Shown here in pieces: positions 8,015 to 14,309 of a DNA stretch of 27,297 bases; positions within the stretch are counted from its first letter, which is position 1; each line of letters starts with the position of its first letter. Where the stretch lies: assembly GCA_041586155.1 (NCBI GenBank), contig JBFHAT010000036.1:1-27297 (forward strand), in the 5' to 3' direction. The position numbers and the translations under genes were made by a program. The DNA comes from JBFGJH01 sp041586155 (GTDB taxonomy: Bacteria > Actinomycetota > Acidimicrobiia > Spongiisociales > JAENVV01). A model generated the notes under the pieces. That model was not told where the DNA came from, made no database searches, and worked only from the letters and a program-made list of their open reading frames with translations.

Positions 8015-8137
8015 TCACAGATGGCGCCACATGGAGGAGCCGCGTATCACGTCCAAGGTGAGTTGGAGCTCGCGGTCGGCGGGGCTCCACCTGCCGCGAC
8101 GATCGCTCCAGATCGTCCTCGCGAGGTATCCGAACAT
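8015..8137 (-). CDS. Small ORF A, 40 residues, Arg/Trp-rich, unknown
   Basis: Not recognised. The sequence starts MFGYLARTIWSD, continues with a basic RRGRWSPADRE stretch, then LQLTLDVIRG, and ends MWRHL. It contains three Trp and many Arg. GAAAGGAA lies 6 nt ahead of ATG 8137. It is the first gene of the minus-strand run and is divergent from the large winged-helix/ATPase regulator. An in-frame extension upstream to 8395 exists but would run into the regulator and lacks a ribosome binding site, so the short form is preferred. Evidence that it is a gene: a strong ribosome binding site, operon position and resemblance to small ORF B. Confidence 0.55.
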   Translation of the reverse strand: MFGYLARTIWSDRRGRWSPADRELQLTLDVIRGSSMWRHL

Positions 8138-8205
8138 GAGGGTTCCTTTCCACGTACTGCGCTGGTTCCGATGTAGGCATCGTGAGCCATGTGGGTCGCC
8201 AGGTC

Positions 8206-8235
8206 TTGGAGACGCAGTGGAGATGTCGTGGAGAT
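8206..8235. promoter_or_regulatory. Three direct repeats at 11-bp phase in the divergent promoter region
   Basis: TTGGAGAC (8206-8213), GTGGAGAT (8217-8224) and GTGGAGAT (8228-8235) are spaced exactly 11 bp apart. Regulators with OmpR-type winged helices, including SARPs, bind such phased repeats on one DNA face, and one is encoded next door. A -10-like TACGAT for the regulator lies at 8257-8262. The repeats lie about 70-100 bp upstream of small ORF A. Confidence 0.5.
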
Positions 8236-8345
8236 CCCATGAACTCCGTTGTGGCGTACGATTTGATGGGCGTGGACAGCGCGATCCGGCGCAGGCGTAG
8301 GCATTGAGCCCGGCCGGAAAAGGGAACGTTGGAGGCCTCGATCCG

Positions 8346-11174
8346 ATGACGCTCAGGTGGGACGACTGGCAACTCGACATCCCGGCTCGACGCATCGAGG
8401 GGCCTGATGGTCCGGTGCATGTCGAGCCCCAGGTCTTCGACGTGCTTGCCTACCTCGTGGACCATCGCGATCGGGTGGTGCCCAAAGAAGAGCTGCTCGA
8501 CGAGGTGTGGGGAGACCAATTCGTCTCCGAGTCGGCGTTGACCTCACGCATCAAGAGCGTTCGCAAAGCACTGGGCGACGACGGCCGCCGGCAGATGTAC
8601 GTACGCAATGTGCACGGTCGCGGGTACCAATTCGTCGGCCGGGTCGACGGGGCAGCGATGTCATCGCGCGCCACCGATTCGGTGACAGAACTCGACGTCG
8701 CCCTGGCAGTTTCCGTCGACGACGAGTATCCCTTCGTCGGTCGCACCGACGAGATCGACCGCATCCACGCCGCGGTGTCGGAGCCGGGGATGAGCCTCGT
8801 GTTCATCGGTGGGGAGCCCGGGATCGGCAAATCACGGCTGGCGGTCGAGGCGCTCCAGCGCCTCTCGCGAGACGGGAACATGGTGTGCGCAGCTCGCTGC
8901 GAAGAGCAGGTCACCTATGCGCTCCAGCCGGTACGTGACGCCGTCGCACAGCTCGCAGGCTCGCGACCGTGCGAGTTTGCCGGCTGGGCCGCCGGCATCG
9001 AACCCCAACTCGTTGGCCTGATGCCGAGCCTGGTGACGTTGCTGTCTGCGGAACCGGTGGTGGTGGATGGATATTCGGCGTTGGAAGCGCTCACCACGCT
9101 CATCGAGCGAGCAGCCGACACTCGGCCGGTCACGATGCTGGTCGACGACTTGCACTGGTCCGACGAACCGACCCGGGCGTTCGTGGCCCGTTTGAACCGG
9201 CGCCTGGCCGGCCGGCCCATCTCGGTGCTCTTGACCTACCGATCCACGTCGTCCGACCTCCCGCGCGAGGTGCACCACTGGATCGCCGACCAGACCCGTC
9301 GAGCACGGACTCTCACCGTCGACCTGGAAGGGTTGCAGCCCGACGACGCTCGCCAGCTCATCGCCGCCGTGCTCGGTGAAGAATCCAGCGCCCTCGCCGA
9401 CGAACTGGTCGCCCACACGCGCGGCCACGGCCTGTTCCTGACCGAGAGCCTGCGCGACGTTCAACACGGCGGCACTTCCGCATCGTCCGTGCAAATGATG
9501 GTGAGCACCCGCCTGGGGCGGCTGGCCGAGCCCGTCCGCAACATCGTGCGAGCCGGGGCATTGCTCGGTCCGGAGTTCTCGTTCGAACTGGCTGCCGCAG
9601 GAGCCAATCTCGGCGAAGAGGAAGCACTCGCTGCCATCGACGAGGCCGTCGCCGCCGAGCTCCTCCACGAGACCGCTTCACCGTCCCGCTTTCGTTTCTC
9701 GCACGCGATGGTTCCATCTGCGATCAAGGCCACCATGTCGCGACGCGCCAGCGCCGTCATCCATCACCGATGCGCGGAAGCACTCATCGCCGATGGTGCC
9801 GACGATGTGGAGATCTCCTTCCACCTCCTCGGCGCCGTCCCATTGGTCGAAGCTGACGAGGCAATCACAAGGAGCTGCCGAGCCATCGACGAAGCGCTCG
9901 ACAACAACGAGTTCGACCGCGGCATTCGTTTGATCGAGCGGGTGCTGGAGGCCAGCCCTGACGAGCGAACCAGAGCACAGGCGCTCCTGCAGAAGGGTTG
10001 GGCCCTGGTTGCGGGCGGCCGAGCCGCAGCGGCAGTTCCGACATTCGAACAAGCCGCCGAGCTGGGCCGGCAGCACGGGTGGACCGAGGTCATCGTGGAG
10101 GCCGCCATGGGCCACTACGGCCGCAGCCCGTACCGCAAGCTGGGCGATACTTCGACGCTCCAGTTGCTGGCCGAGGCCGATGGCCTGCTTGGGGACGAAC
10201 CATCGATCGCCAAGGCGCGGGTGCTTGCCAAGACGGCTGCCTTCTCCCTGTTCACACTTCCACTCCGCACATGCGATGAGATGACGCGACATGCCCTCGA
10301 GATGGCGCAGGACGCCGAACCGCCGATCCGGATGGAATTGCTGGAGTTGCGCTTCATTGTGTTTGCCTGCCCGGCCGGGGTTGCCGAGTTGGAACGACTC
10401 CAGCCGGAGCTGACATCGCTGAGAGAGCAGGACGGTGTGTGGCCGGCCGACGCCGCTGCGCCCGAGAACCACCTCCTCATGCTCCACCGGGGCGACGAAT
10501 TACGAGCCATCGCTCGATCGGATGAGGTCCGCCTGAAGCGACAACCCATTGCCGAATGGCGCGATCTGGCTCTCAACATGACGCTGGCAACGTTCGCCGG
10601 CGAGTACCAGCGAGCACGACGGCTCTGTGATGAAGCCGGGTCGATTGGCGATCAGTTCTGGGGGGACTCGTCGCAAGTACTGCACGCTTTGGGTCACGGG
10701 TTCTTGGGCGCGCTCGACGGGGAACTGGATCGTGCGCTCGAACTGTTCGACAGGCTGCTCGAACGGGCCAACAACCAGTACGTGATCCTTCCGGCGGCAT
10801 GGGCGTTCGCCGCGGCAGGGGCGGGAAGACGGGCCGAGGAGCTGGTAGCCGGCATCAAGATCGAGAACTTCCGATGGCACGGCGAGCACGTGCTCGGCGG
10901 CAACGCGCTGATCGCCGCCGCCGAAGTCGCCCTCCTGACCGATCGAGACGACCTCGCTGAGGCAGCGGAAACCCACCTCCGTCCGTTCGAGAACCTCCTG
11001 CTCGGCGTGCCATGGGCGCCATCGCTGGCTGCTGCCGATTCGCTCAGCCGACTGGCGCGGCGGCGAGGCGACCGCCGGGAAGCGCAGCGCTACGCCGAGA
11101 TCGCCAGAAACGTGTATGTAGGGATCGATGCGCCTGCGCTGCAGCTTCGCCTCGACGACCTTTCGAGCGGATGA
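8346..11174 (+). CDS. Large regulator: OmpR-type winged helix, P-loop ATPase, helical repeat tail
   Basis: A 942-residue transcription regulator. Residues 1-100 form an OmpR/PhoB-type winged helix (VFDVLAYLVDHRDRVVPKEELLDEVWGD, SRIKSVRKALGDDG, VHGRGYQFVGRV). Residues 128-400 form an AAA/STAND-type ATPase with Walker A GGEPGIGKS (155-163) and Walker B TMLVDD (263-268). The remainder is alpha-helical and alanine-rich, like TPR repeats. No BTAD domain is seen, so it is not a classical SARP. ATG 8346 is chosen: GGAGG lies about 10 nt upstream. A TTG at 8304 is the alternative. It is divergent from the small-ORF/osmC/flavoprotein run and probably controls it. The trigger is unknown. Confidence 0.85.
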   Translation: MTLRWDDWQLDIPARRIEGPDGPVHVEPQVFDVLAYLVDHRDRVVPKEELLDEVWGDQFVSESALTSRIKSVRKALGDDGRRQMYVRNVHGRGYQFVGRVDGAAMSSRATDSVTELDVALAVSVDDEYPFVGRTDEIDRIHAAVSEPGMSLVFIGGEPGIGKSRLAVEALQRLSRDGNMVCAARCEEQVTYALQPVRDAVAQLAGSRPCEFAGWAAGIEPQLVGLMPSLVTLLSAEPVVVDGYSALEALTTLIERAADTRPVTMLVDDLHWSDEPTRAFVARLNRRLAGRPISVLLTYRSTSSDLPREVHHWIADQTRRARTLTVDLEGLQPDDARQLIAAVLGEESSALADELVAHTRGHGLFLTESLRDVQHGGTSASSVQMMVSTRLGRLAEPVRNIVRAGALLGPEFSFELAAAGANLGEEEALAAIDEAVAAELLHETASPSRFRFSHAMVPSAIKATMSRRASAVIHHRCAEALIADGADDVEISFHLLGAVPLVEADEAITRSCRAIDEALDNNEFDRGIRLIERVLEASPDERTRAQALLQKGWALVAGGRAAAAVPTFEQAAELGRQHGWTEVIVEAAMGHYGRSPYRKLGDTSTLQLLAEADGLLGDEPSIAKARVLAKTAAFSLFTLPLRTCDEMTRHALEMAQDAEPPIRMELLELRFIVFACPAGVAELERLQPELTSLREQDGVWPADAAAPENHLLMLHRGDELRAIARSDEVRLKRQPIAEWRDLALNMTLATFAGEYQRARRLCDEAGSIGDQFWGDSSQVLHALGHGFLGALDGELDRALELFDRLLERANNQYVILPAAWAFAAAGAGRRAEELVAGIKIENFRWHGEHVLGGNALIAAAEVALLTDRDDLAEAAETHLRPFENLLLGVPWAPSLAAADSLSRLARRRGDRREAQRYAEIARNVYVGIDAPALQLRLDDLSSG

Positions 11175-11186
11175 GCACAACCGGCT

Positions 11187-11207
11187 CCCAGCCCCGATTC
11201 CGCTGGG
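11187..11207. terminator. Weak hairpin between convergent genes
   Basis: CCCAGC (11187-11192) pairs with GCTGGG (11202-11207) across a 9-nt loop. It lies between the stop of the large regulator and the stop of the RemA-like gene. There is no T-tract and the stem is short. Confidence 0.25.
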
Positions 11208-11214
11208 CGGCCCG

Positions 11215-11568
11215 CTAGCCGAGCACCATCCTGGCCTCGTCGGCCAATGCACTGAGGTCGATGTCGCTCTCCTCAGCGATCACCCGCCGCAATGCGGGTG
11301 ATACGTCATCGATCGCCGAGGCGAGCTTGGCCAGCGTGGTGCGCTGCTGGCGCATGCGGGCAGCCTCCTCGGCCGGCGTGACCAAGTCGTCCACGATGGA
11401 CCCTTCCGCTCGTGACGCCTCGATTGGGTCGACGATGCCCCTCACCCACACCAGGGTGCGCCGGCCTGGACCTCGCCCCTCCACGATCGGTGTCACTGCC
11501 ACCACGTCGTCGGATCGCACGTATTTGCCGTAGCCGAGGCTGACCAGTTGTCCGGTCTGGATCCGCAC
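11215..11568 (-). CDS. RemA/DUF370-like small protein
   Basis: A 117-residue protein. The first 60 residues resemble RemA/DUF370: LVSLGYGKYVRSDDVVAV matches the IGFGNxVxxxRIxAI start, and IEASRAEGSIVDD matches the IxEARxRGxLID segment. RemA forms ring-shaped DNA-binding oligomers that control biofilm genes in Bacillus. Here an insert (EGRGPGRRTLVWVRG) lies between the two parts. A C-terminal charged helical region (AEEAARMRQQRTTL onward) is added. GTG 11568 follows an AAGGGG site. The homology is judged by eye and could be a chance likeness. Confidence 0.55.
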   Translation of the reverse strand: MRIQTGQLVSLGYGKYVRSDDVVAVTPIVEGRGPGRRTLVWVRGIVDPIEASRAEGSIVDDLVTPAEEAARMRQQRTTLAKLASAIDDVSPALRRVIAEESDIDLSALADEARMVLG

Positions 11569-11621
11569 GAAAACCCCTTCCTGCTGGCAGACACTACCGC
11601 GACGGCCGCCGGCTCAGGCGG

Positions 11622-12095
11622 TCAGTGCCCGTCGGCGGCCGCCTTCATTGCTGCAATGTCCAGCTTTCTCATACCGAGCACCGCTTCCATTGCGCGGCGG
11701 GCCCGGTCGGGGTCGGGATCGTCCAGCAGGTCGGCCCAGTCGGCCGGCACCACCTGCCATGACACACCGAAACGATCTTTCAACCATCCGCACATGCTCT
11801 CTTCTCCGCCGTCGGTGAGCCGCTCCCAGTAGAAGTCGATCTCCGACTGGTCGGCGCAGGTGATGACGAACGAGATCGCTTCGTCGAACGTGAACAACGG
11901 GCCACCGTTCAGGGCGCTGAAAGGCTGACCGTCCAACTCGAATTCGACGGTGAGCACCGAACCTGGCTCACCCGGCCCAGCCTCGGTGTAATGCGAGACG
12001 TTGTTGACCCTCGAGTTGGGAAACACCGAGACGTAATACTCGGCTGCTTCCAGCGCATCGTCGTCGAACCAGAGGCTGGGGATGAGAGTTGGCAT
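11622..12095 (-). CDS. PhnB-like VOC-fold protein
   Basis: A 157-residue protein of the PhnB/3-demethylubiquinone-methyltransferase-like branch of the VOC (glyoxalase-fold) superfamily. Visible are the opening IPSLWFDDDALEAAEYYVSVFPNSRV, the central VEFELDGQPFSALNGGP and the late CGWLKDRFGVSWQVVP. These are standard for the branch, whose substrate is generally unknown. GGAG precedes ATG 12095. It is divergent from the next VOC gene across 95 bp. Confidence 0.85.
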   Translation of the reverse strand: MPTLIPSLWFDDDALEAAEYYVSVFPNSRVNNVSHYTEAGPGEPGSVLTVEFELDGQPFSALNGGPLFTFDEAISFVITCADQSEIDFYWERLTDGGEESMCGWLKDRFGVSWQVVPADWADLLDDPDPDRARRAMEAVLGMRKLDIAAMKAAADGH

Positions 12096-12190
12096 CGCAT
12101 GCTCCTGTCTTACGGTGGAGGTCTAGCCGATTCCTCCCAGCCGAGGCGCGAGTATGGAGTTGAATTGAGTGACGACGAAAGGGAGGCGGC

Positions 12191-12574
12191 ATGGCAGTCG
12201 AGCTCAACCACACCATTGTCGCTGCCCGAGACCCGGCAGCCTCGGCGCGTTTCGTGTCGGAAGTGCTGGGACTCGCTGCGCCGACCGAGTTCGGGCCGTT
12301 CACCATCGTGCAGACCTCCAATGACGTCTCGCTCGACTATCTCCTCACCAGCGGAACCATCACGTCCCAGCACTACGCCTTCCTGGTGTCCGAAGCCGAG
12401 TTCGACGAGATCTATGGCCGCATCCGATCGAGGGACATCGCGTACTGGGCGGACCCGGGACAGCGCCAAGCGAGCCAGATCAACCGGCGGGACGGAGGGC
12501 GAGGTCTCTACTTCGAAGATCCCGACGGGCACCTCCTGGAGATCCTCACTCGCCCATATGGCAGTGGTCCGTGA
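12191..12574 (+). CDS. VOC-family (glyoxalase-fold) protein
   Basis: A 127-residue VOC protein with two beta-alpha-beta-beta-beta modules. Module 1 is LNHTIVAARDPAASARFVSEVLGL. Module 2 ends with the classic YFEDPDGHLLEILTRP, whose Glu is a usual metal ligand; the His in LNHT at residue 7 would be its partner. The reaction is unknown; the fold covers glyoxalases, dioxygenases and drug-binding proteins. AAAGGGAGG lies just before ATG 12191. It is convergent with the next VOC gene. Confidence 0.85.
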   Translation: MAVELNHTIVAARDPAASARFVSEVLGLAAPTEFGPFTIVQTSNDVSLDYLLTSGTITSQHYAFLVSEAEFDEIYGRIRSRDIAYWADPGQRQASQINRRDGGRGLYFEDPDGHLLEILTRPYGSGP

Positions 12575-12583
12575 GTGGTCCGT

Positions 12584-12600
12584 TTCGGCGCCGCGCCGAA
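12584..12600. terminator. Small hairpin between convergent VOC genes
   Basis: TTCGGCG (12584-12590) and CGCCGAA (12594-12600) form a 7-bp stem with a 3-nt loop, 10 bp past one stop and 24 bp past the other. There is no T-tract, so function is uncertain. Confidence 0.35.
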
Positions 12601-12624
12601 CACATCGTCGGAGGGCTGGTCTGC

Positions 12625-13026
12625 TCAGACCGCCTGGCTGATCTCGAAGAGGTGACCGTCCGGGTCACGGAAGAAGGCCCGGATCTCATGGCCGTGATCG
12701 ACTGGTTCGGTGAGGAACTCGGCCCCTCTCTCCCGCAGCGTCTCATAGGCCGCATGACAGTCGGGCACCCTGATCGTGAAGGCAGCTGAGACACGGTCCG
12801 GATCGACGGGAGGGGCAAACATCACCGTCGGCTTGTCGGCGGTGGGATCGCCTCCGGTGACGATGAGCAGCCACGCTTCGTTGAAGCGGAACACTGCCGA
12901 GGTCCCGCCGTATTCGCGATACAGCTCAGCGCCCAGGACGTCCCGATACCAAGCGGTCGACCCCTCGATTTCGCTCACCACCAATATCGTCGTCAACGGC
13001 ATGTCGGGGGTCGGGAAACGGGTCAT
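12625..13026 (-). CDS. VOC-family (glyoxalase-fold) protein
   Basis: A 133-residue VOC protein: TTILVVSEIEGSTAWYRDVLGAEL opens the first module, and RAFFRDPDGHLFEISQAV closes the second with the usual metal-ligand Glu. The first module has Thr/Val where a metal His is common, so metal binding is unsure. The start is ATG 13026. It has no Shine-Dalgarno but stands 6 nt below TAGATT (13038-13033), fitting a leaderless mRNA; ATG 13002 is the alternative. It is the third VOC gene in 1.4 kb. Confidence 0.83.
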   Translation of the reverse strand: MTRFPTPDMPLTTILVVSEIEGSTAWYRDVLGAELYREYGGTSAVFRFNEAWLLIVTGGDPTADKPTVMFAPPVDPDRVSAAFTIRVPDCHAAYETLRERGAEFLTEPVDHGHEIRAFFRDPDGHLFEISQAV

Positions 13027-13032
13027 GAGGCC

Positions 13033-13038
13033 AATCTA
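13033..13038 (-). promoter_or_regulatory. -10 element of the third VOC gene, probably leaderless
   Basis: On the minus strand TAGATT lies 6 nt upstream of the ATG at 13026, the distance from a -10 box to a transcription start. No clear -35 is seen. Confidence 0.4.
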
Positions 13039-13235
13039 TGCGACGTCGACCCGGGTGGTGCGAGCCCTGAGGTTCTCGTCGACGGTGTCGGTCCGCCCAG
13101 GGTCCCCCGCCCAGCCTGCTCGATGCCGAGTTCGTGGCACGACGCCCAGCCAAATCGATGGCGTGCCATCAGACATGAGACGCGCTGCGATGCCCGAACC
13201 ACCGGATGGTGGGTTCTGTCCAGCCCAGACTCCAG

Positions 13236-13796
13236 TCATGTTCGGCCGGCGAGCTGCGCCTCCAGCGCGGTGACCCTCTCGACCAGCGAAGCCATCACAT
13301 CTGGTCGATCGTCGATTCCGGTCGTGAGCATCTGGCCGCCTCGTTTGAAATCGGCCAGCAGCGTTTCGATTCGGCTGACGACACTGACGAACACGATTGC
13401 CACGAGCGTGATGGCGATCGTTGTGGCCCAGCGAATCACGGAGTCCTTGACCTCGGTCACGAGTGCGTTGGCTTCCTCGGCGATCTCGGTGAGCTGGGTG
13501 ATGCCGGGAACTCGAACGCTCTTGACCGGGACCGTGGCGGTAAATGGGCCAACCGTGAGTCTCTCTCCGCCGAGCGTCAAGACACTGAGGTCGCTCATCG
13601 CCATGAGGACGGGGTCAACGCTGTCCCGGTACTGAGTTTCTGCTTCCTCGATCACGCCGATCGCCAGGCTGGTGACGAGCCACACAGCCACGATCGCCAA
13701 CACCGGGGTGAGGTCCCGGAGCACGATGAACAAACCTCGGATTCGGACCCAGATTTTCGGCCTTTCGCCTCGACGAGTCGACGGCGGTGCCGACAA
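13236..13796 (-). CDS. Two-TM membrane protein, unknown function
   Basis: A 186-residue protein with a basic N-terminus, a transmembrane segment at about residues 30-48 (LTPVLAIVAVWLVTSLAIGVI), an external or periplasm-like loop of about 75 residues, a second segment at about 120-142 (TTIAITLVAIVFVSVVS), and a C-terminal tail that looks helical or coiled (VMASLVERVTALEAQLAG). No family is recognised. It follows another small membrane gene by 48 bp and is probably the last gene of the PadR-led run. Confidence 0.65.
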   Translation of the reverse strand: MSAPPSTRRGERPKIWVRIRGLFIVLRDLTPVLAIVAVWLVTSLAIGVIEEAETQYRDSVDPVLMAMSDLSVLTLGGERLTVGPFTATVPVKSVRVPGITQLTEIAEEANALVTEVKDSVIRWATTIAITLVAIVFVSVVSRIETLLADFKRGGQMLTTGIDDRPDVMASLVERVTALEAQLAGRT

Positions 13797-13844
13797 CGGA
13801 TCTCACACTGGGACGCCCGGATCTTTCGACTCGAGAGCGCGTCC

Positions 13845-14234
13845 TCAACTTCTCGGTCGCAGCACACCTTGCGACCTACTTTGGGCCCTGGCCATGAGAT
13901 TGCTCGGGCTCGCCGCGGTGATCATCGCCACGATACCGACGATGATGACGGCGGCGCTCGGAAGATAGTTGCGACCGCCGTCCTGTTCGGCCAGGTATCG
14001 GTCGACTTCTTCTTCTGTTCCCTGAAACACCAGGGTCTTGCGGGGATGATCTGTCTCATCGACCTGGGTTTTTGAGATCTCGTAGACTCGGACGATCCCG
14101 TTCTCGCGTTCGACTGCGCCCGCGGTGCCAGAACCGCCGTATTCGCGTTCGAGGCTCATGGCGACGTAGCCTCCAAAGACGATCACGATCCCCAACACGC
14201 CCAGTTGGATCCTGCGTGCGATGCTCAATGACAT
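13845..14234 (-). CDS. Two-TM small membrane protein, unknown function
   Basis: A 129-residue protein with transmembrane segments at about residues 9-26 (IQLGVLGIVIVFGGYVAMS) and 92-110 (LPSAAVIIVGIVAMITAA). The loop between them is hydrophilic and rich in charged residues. No domain is recognised. The ATG at 14234 is preceded by GGGAGAG, which lies in the right arm of a perfect 9-bp inverted repeat, so its translation may be controlled by RNA folding. It lies 75 bp after the HAAS-type membrane protein gene and 48 bp before the 186-residue membrane protein gene. Confidence 0.65.
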   Translation of the reverse strand: MSLSIARRIQLGVLGIVIVFGGYVAMSLEREYGGSGTAGAVERENGIVRVYEISKTQVDETDHPRKTLVFQGTEEEVDRYLAEQDGGRNYLPSAAVIIVGIVAMITAASPSNLMARAQSRSQGVLRPRS

Positions 14235-14238
14235 TGTT

Positions 14239-14278
14239 CTCTCCCATTGGTGTCTGGTCGCATCGTGCGATGGGAGAG
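14239..14278 (-). promoter_or_regulatory. Nested hairpin that can sequester the ribosome binding site
   Basis: On the minus-strand mRNA CTCTCCCAT (14278-14270) can pair with ATGGGAGAG (14247-14239), 9 perfect pairs, 22 nt apart. Between them is a second hairpin, TCGCA-CGA-TGCGA (14270-14258), which shares one base with the left arm. The right outer arm holds the GGGAG site 4-5 nt before the ATG at 14234. It may act as translational control or as an attenuator after the upstream gene. Confidence 0.45.
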
Positions 14279-14309
14279 GGCCGGCGTCGATCGGGATCCA
14301 CCCCGATCT

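Noticed and set aside
8015..8395. 126-codon version of small ORF A
   Set aside because: The extension runs through the divergent promoter and into the regulator. The ATG at 8137 has a strong ribosome binding site.
8832..9668. Long minus-strand ORF (278 codons) inside the large regulator gene
   Set aside because: It is an antisense shadow. The plus-strand frame has clear winged-helix and P-loop motifs.
13036..13239. 67-codon ORF (-) whose ATG overlaps the stop of the 186-residue membrane protein by 4 nt
   Set aside because: The overlap is suggestive, but the protein looks like translated noise (Gly/Arg/Pro-rich, no pattern). There is no ribosome binding site I trust.
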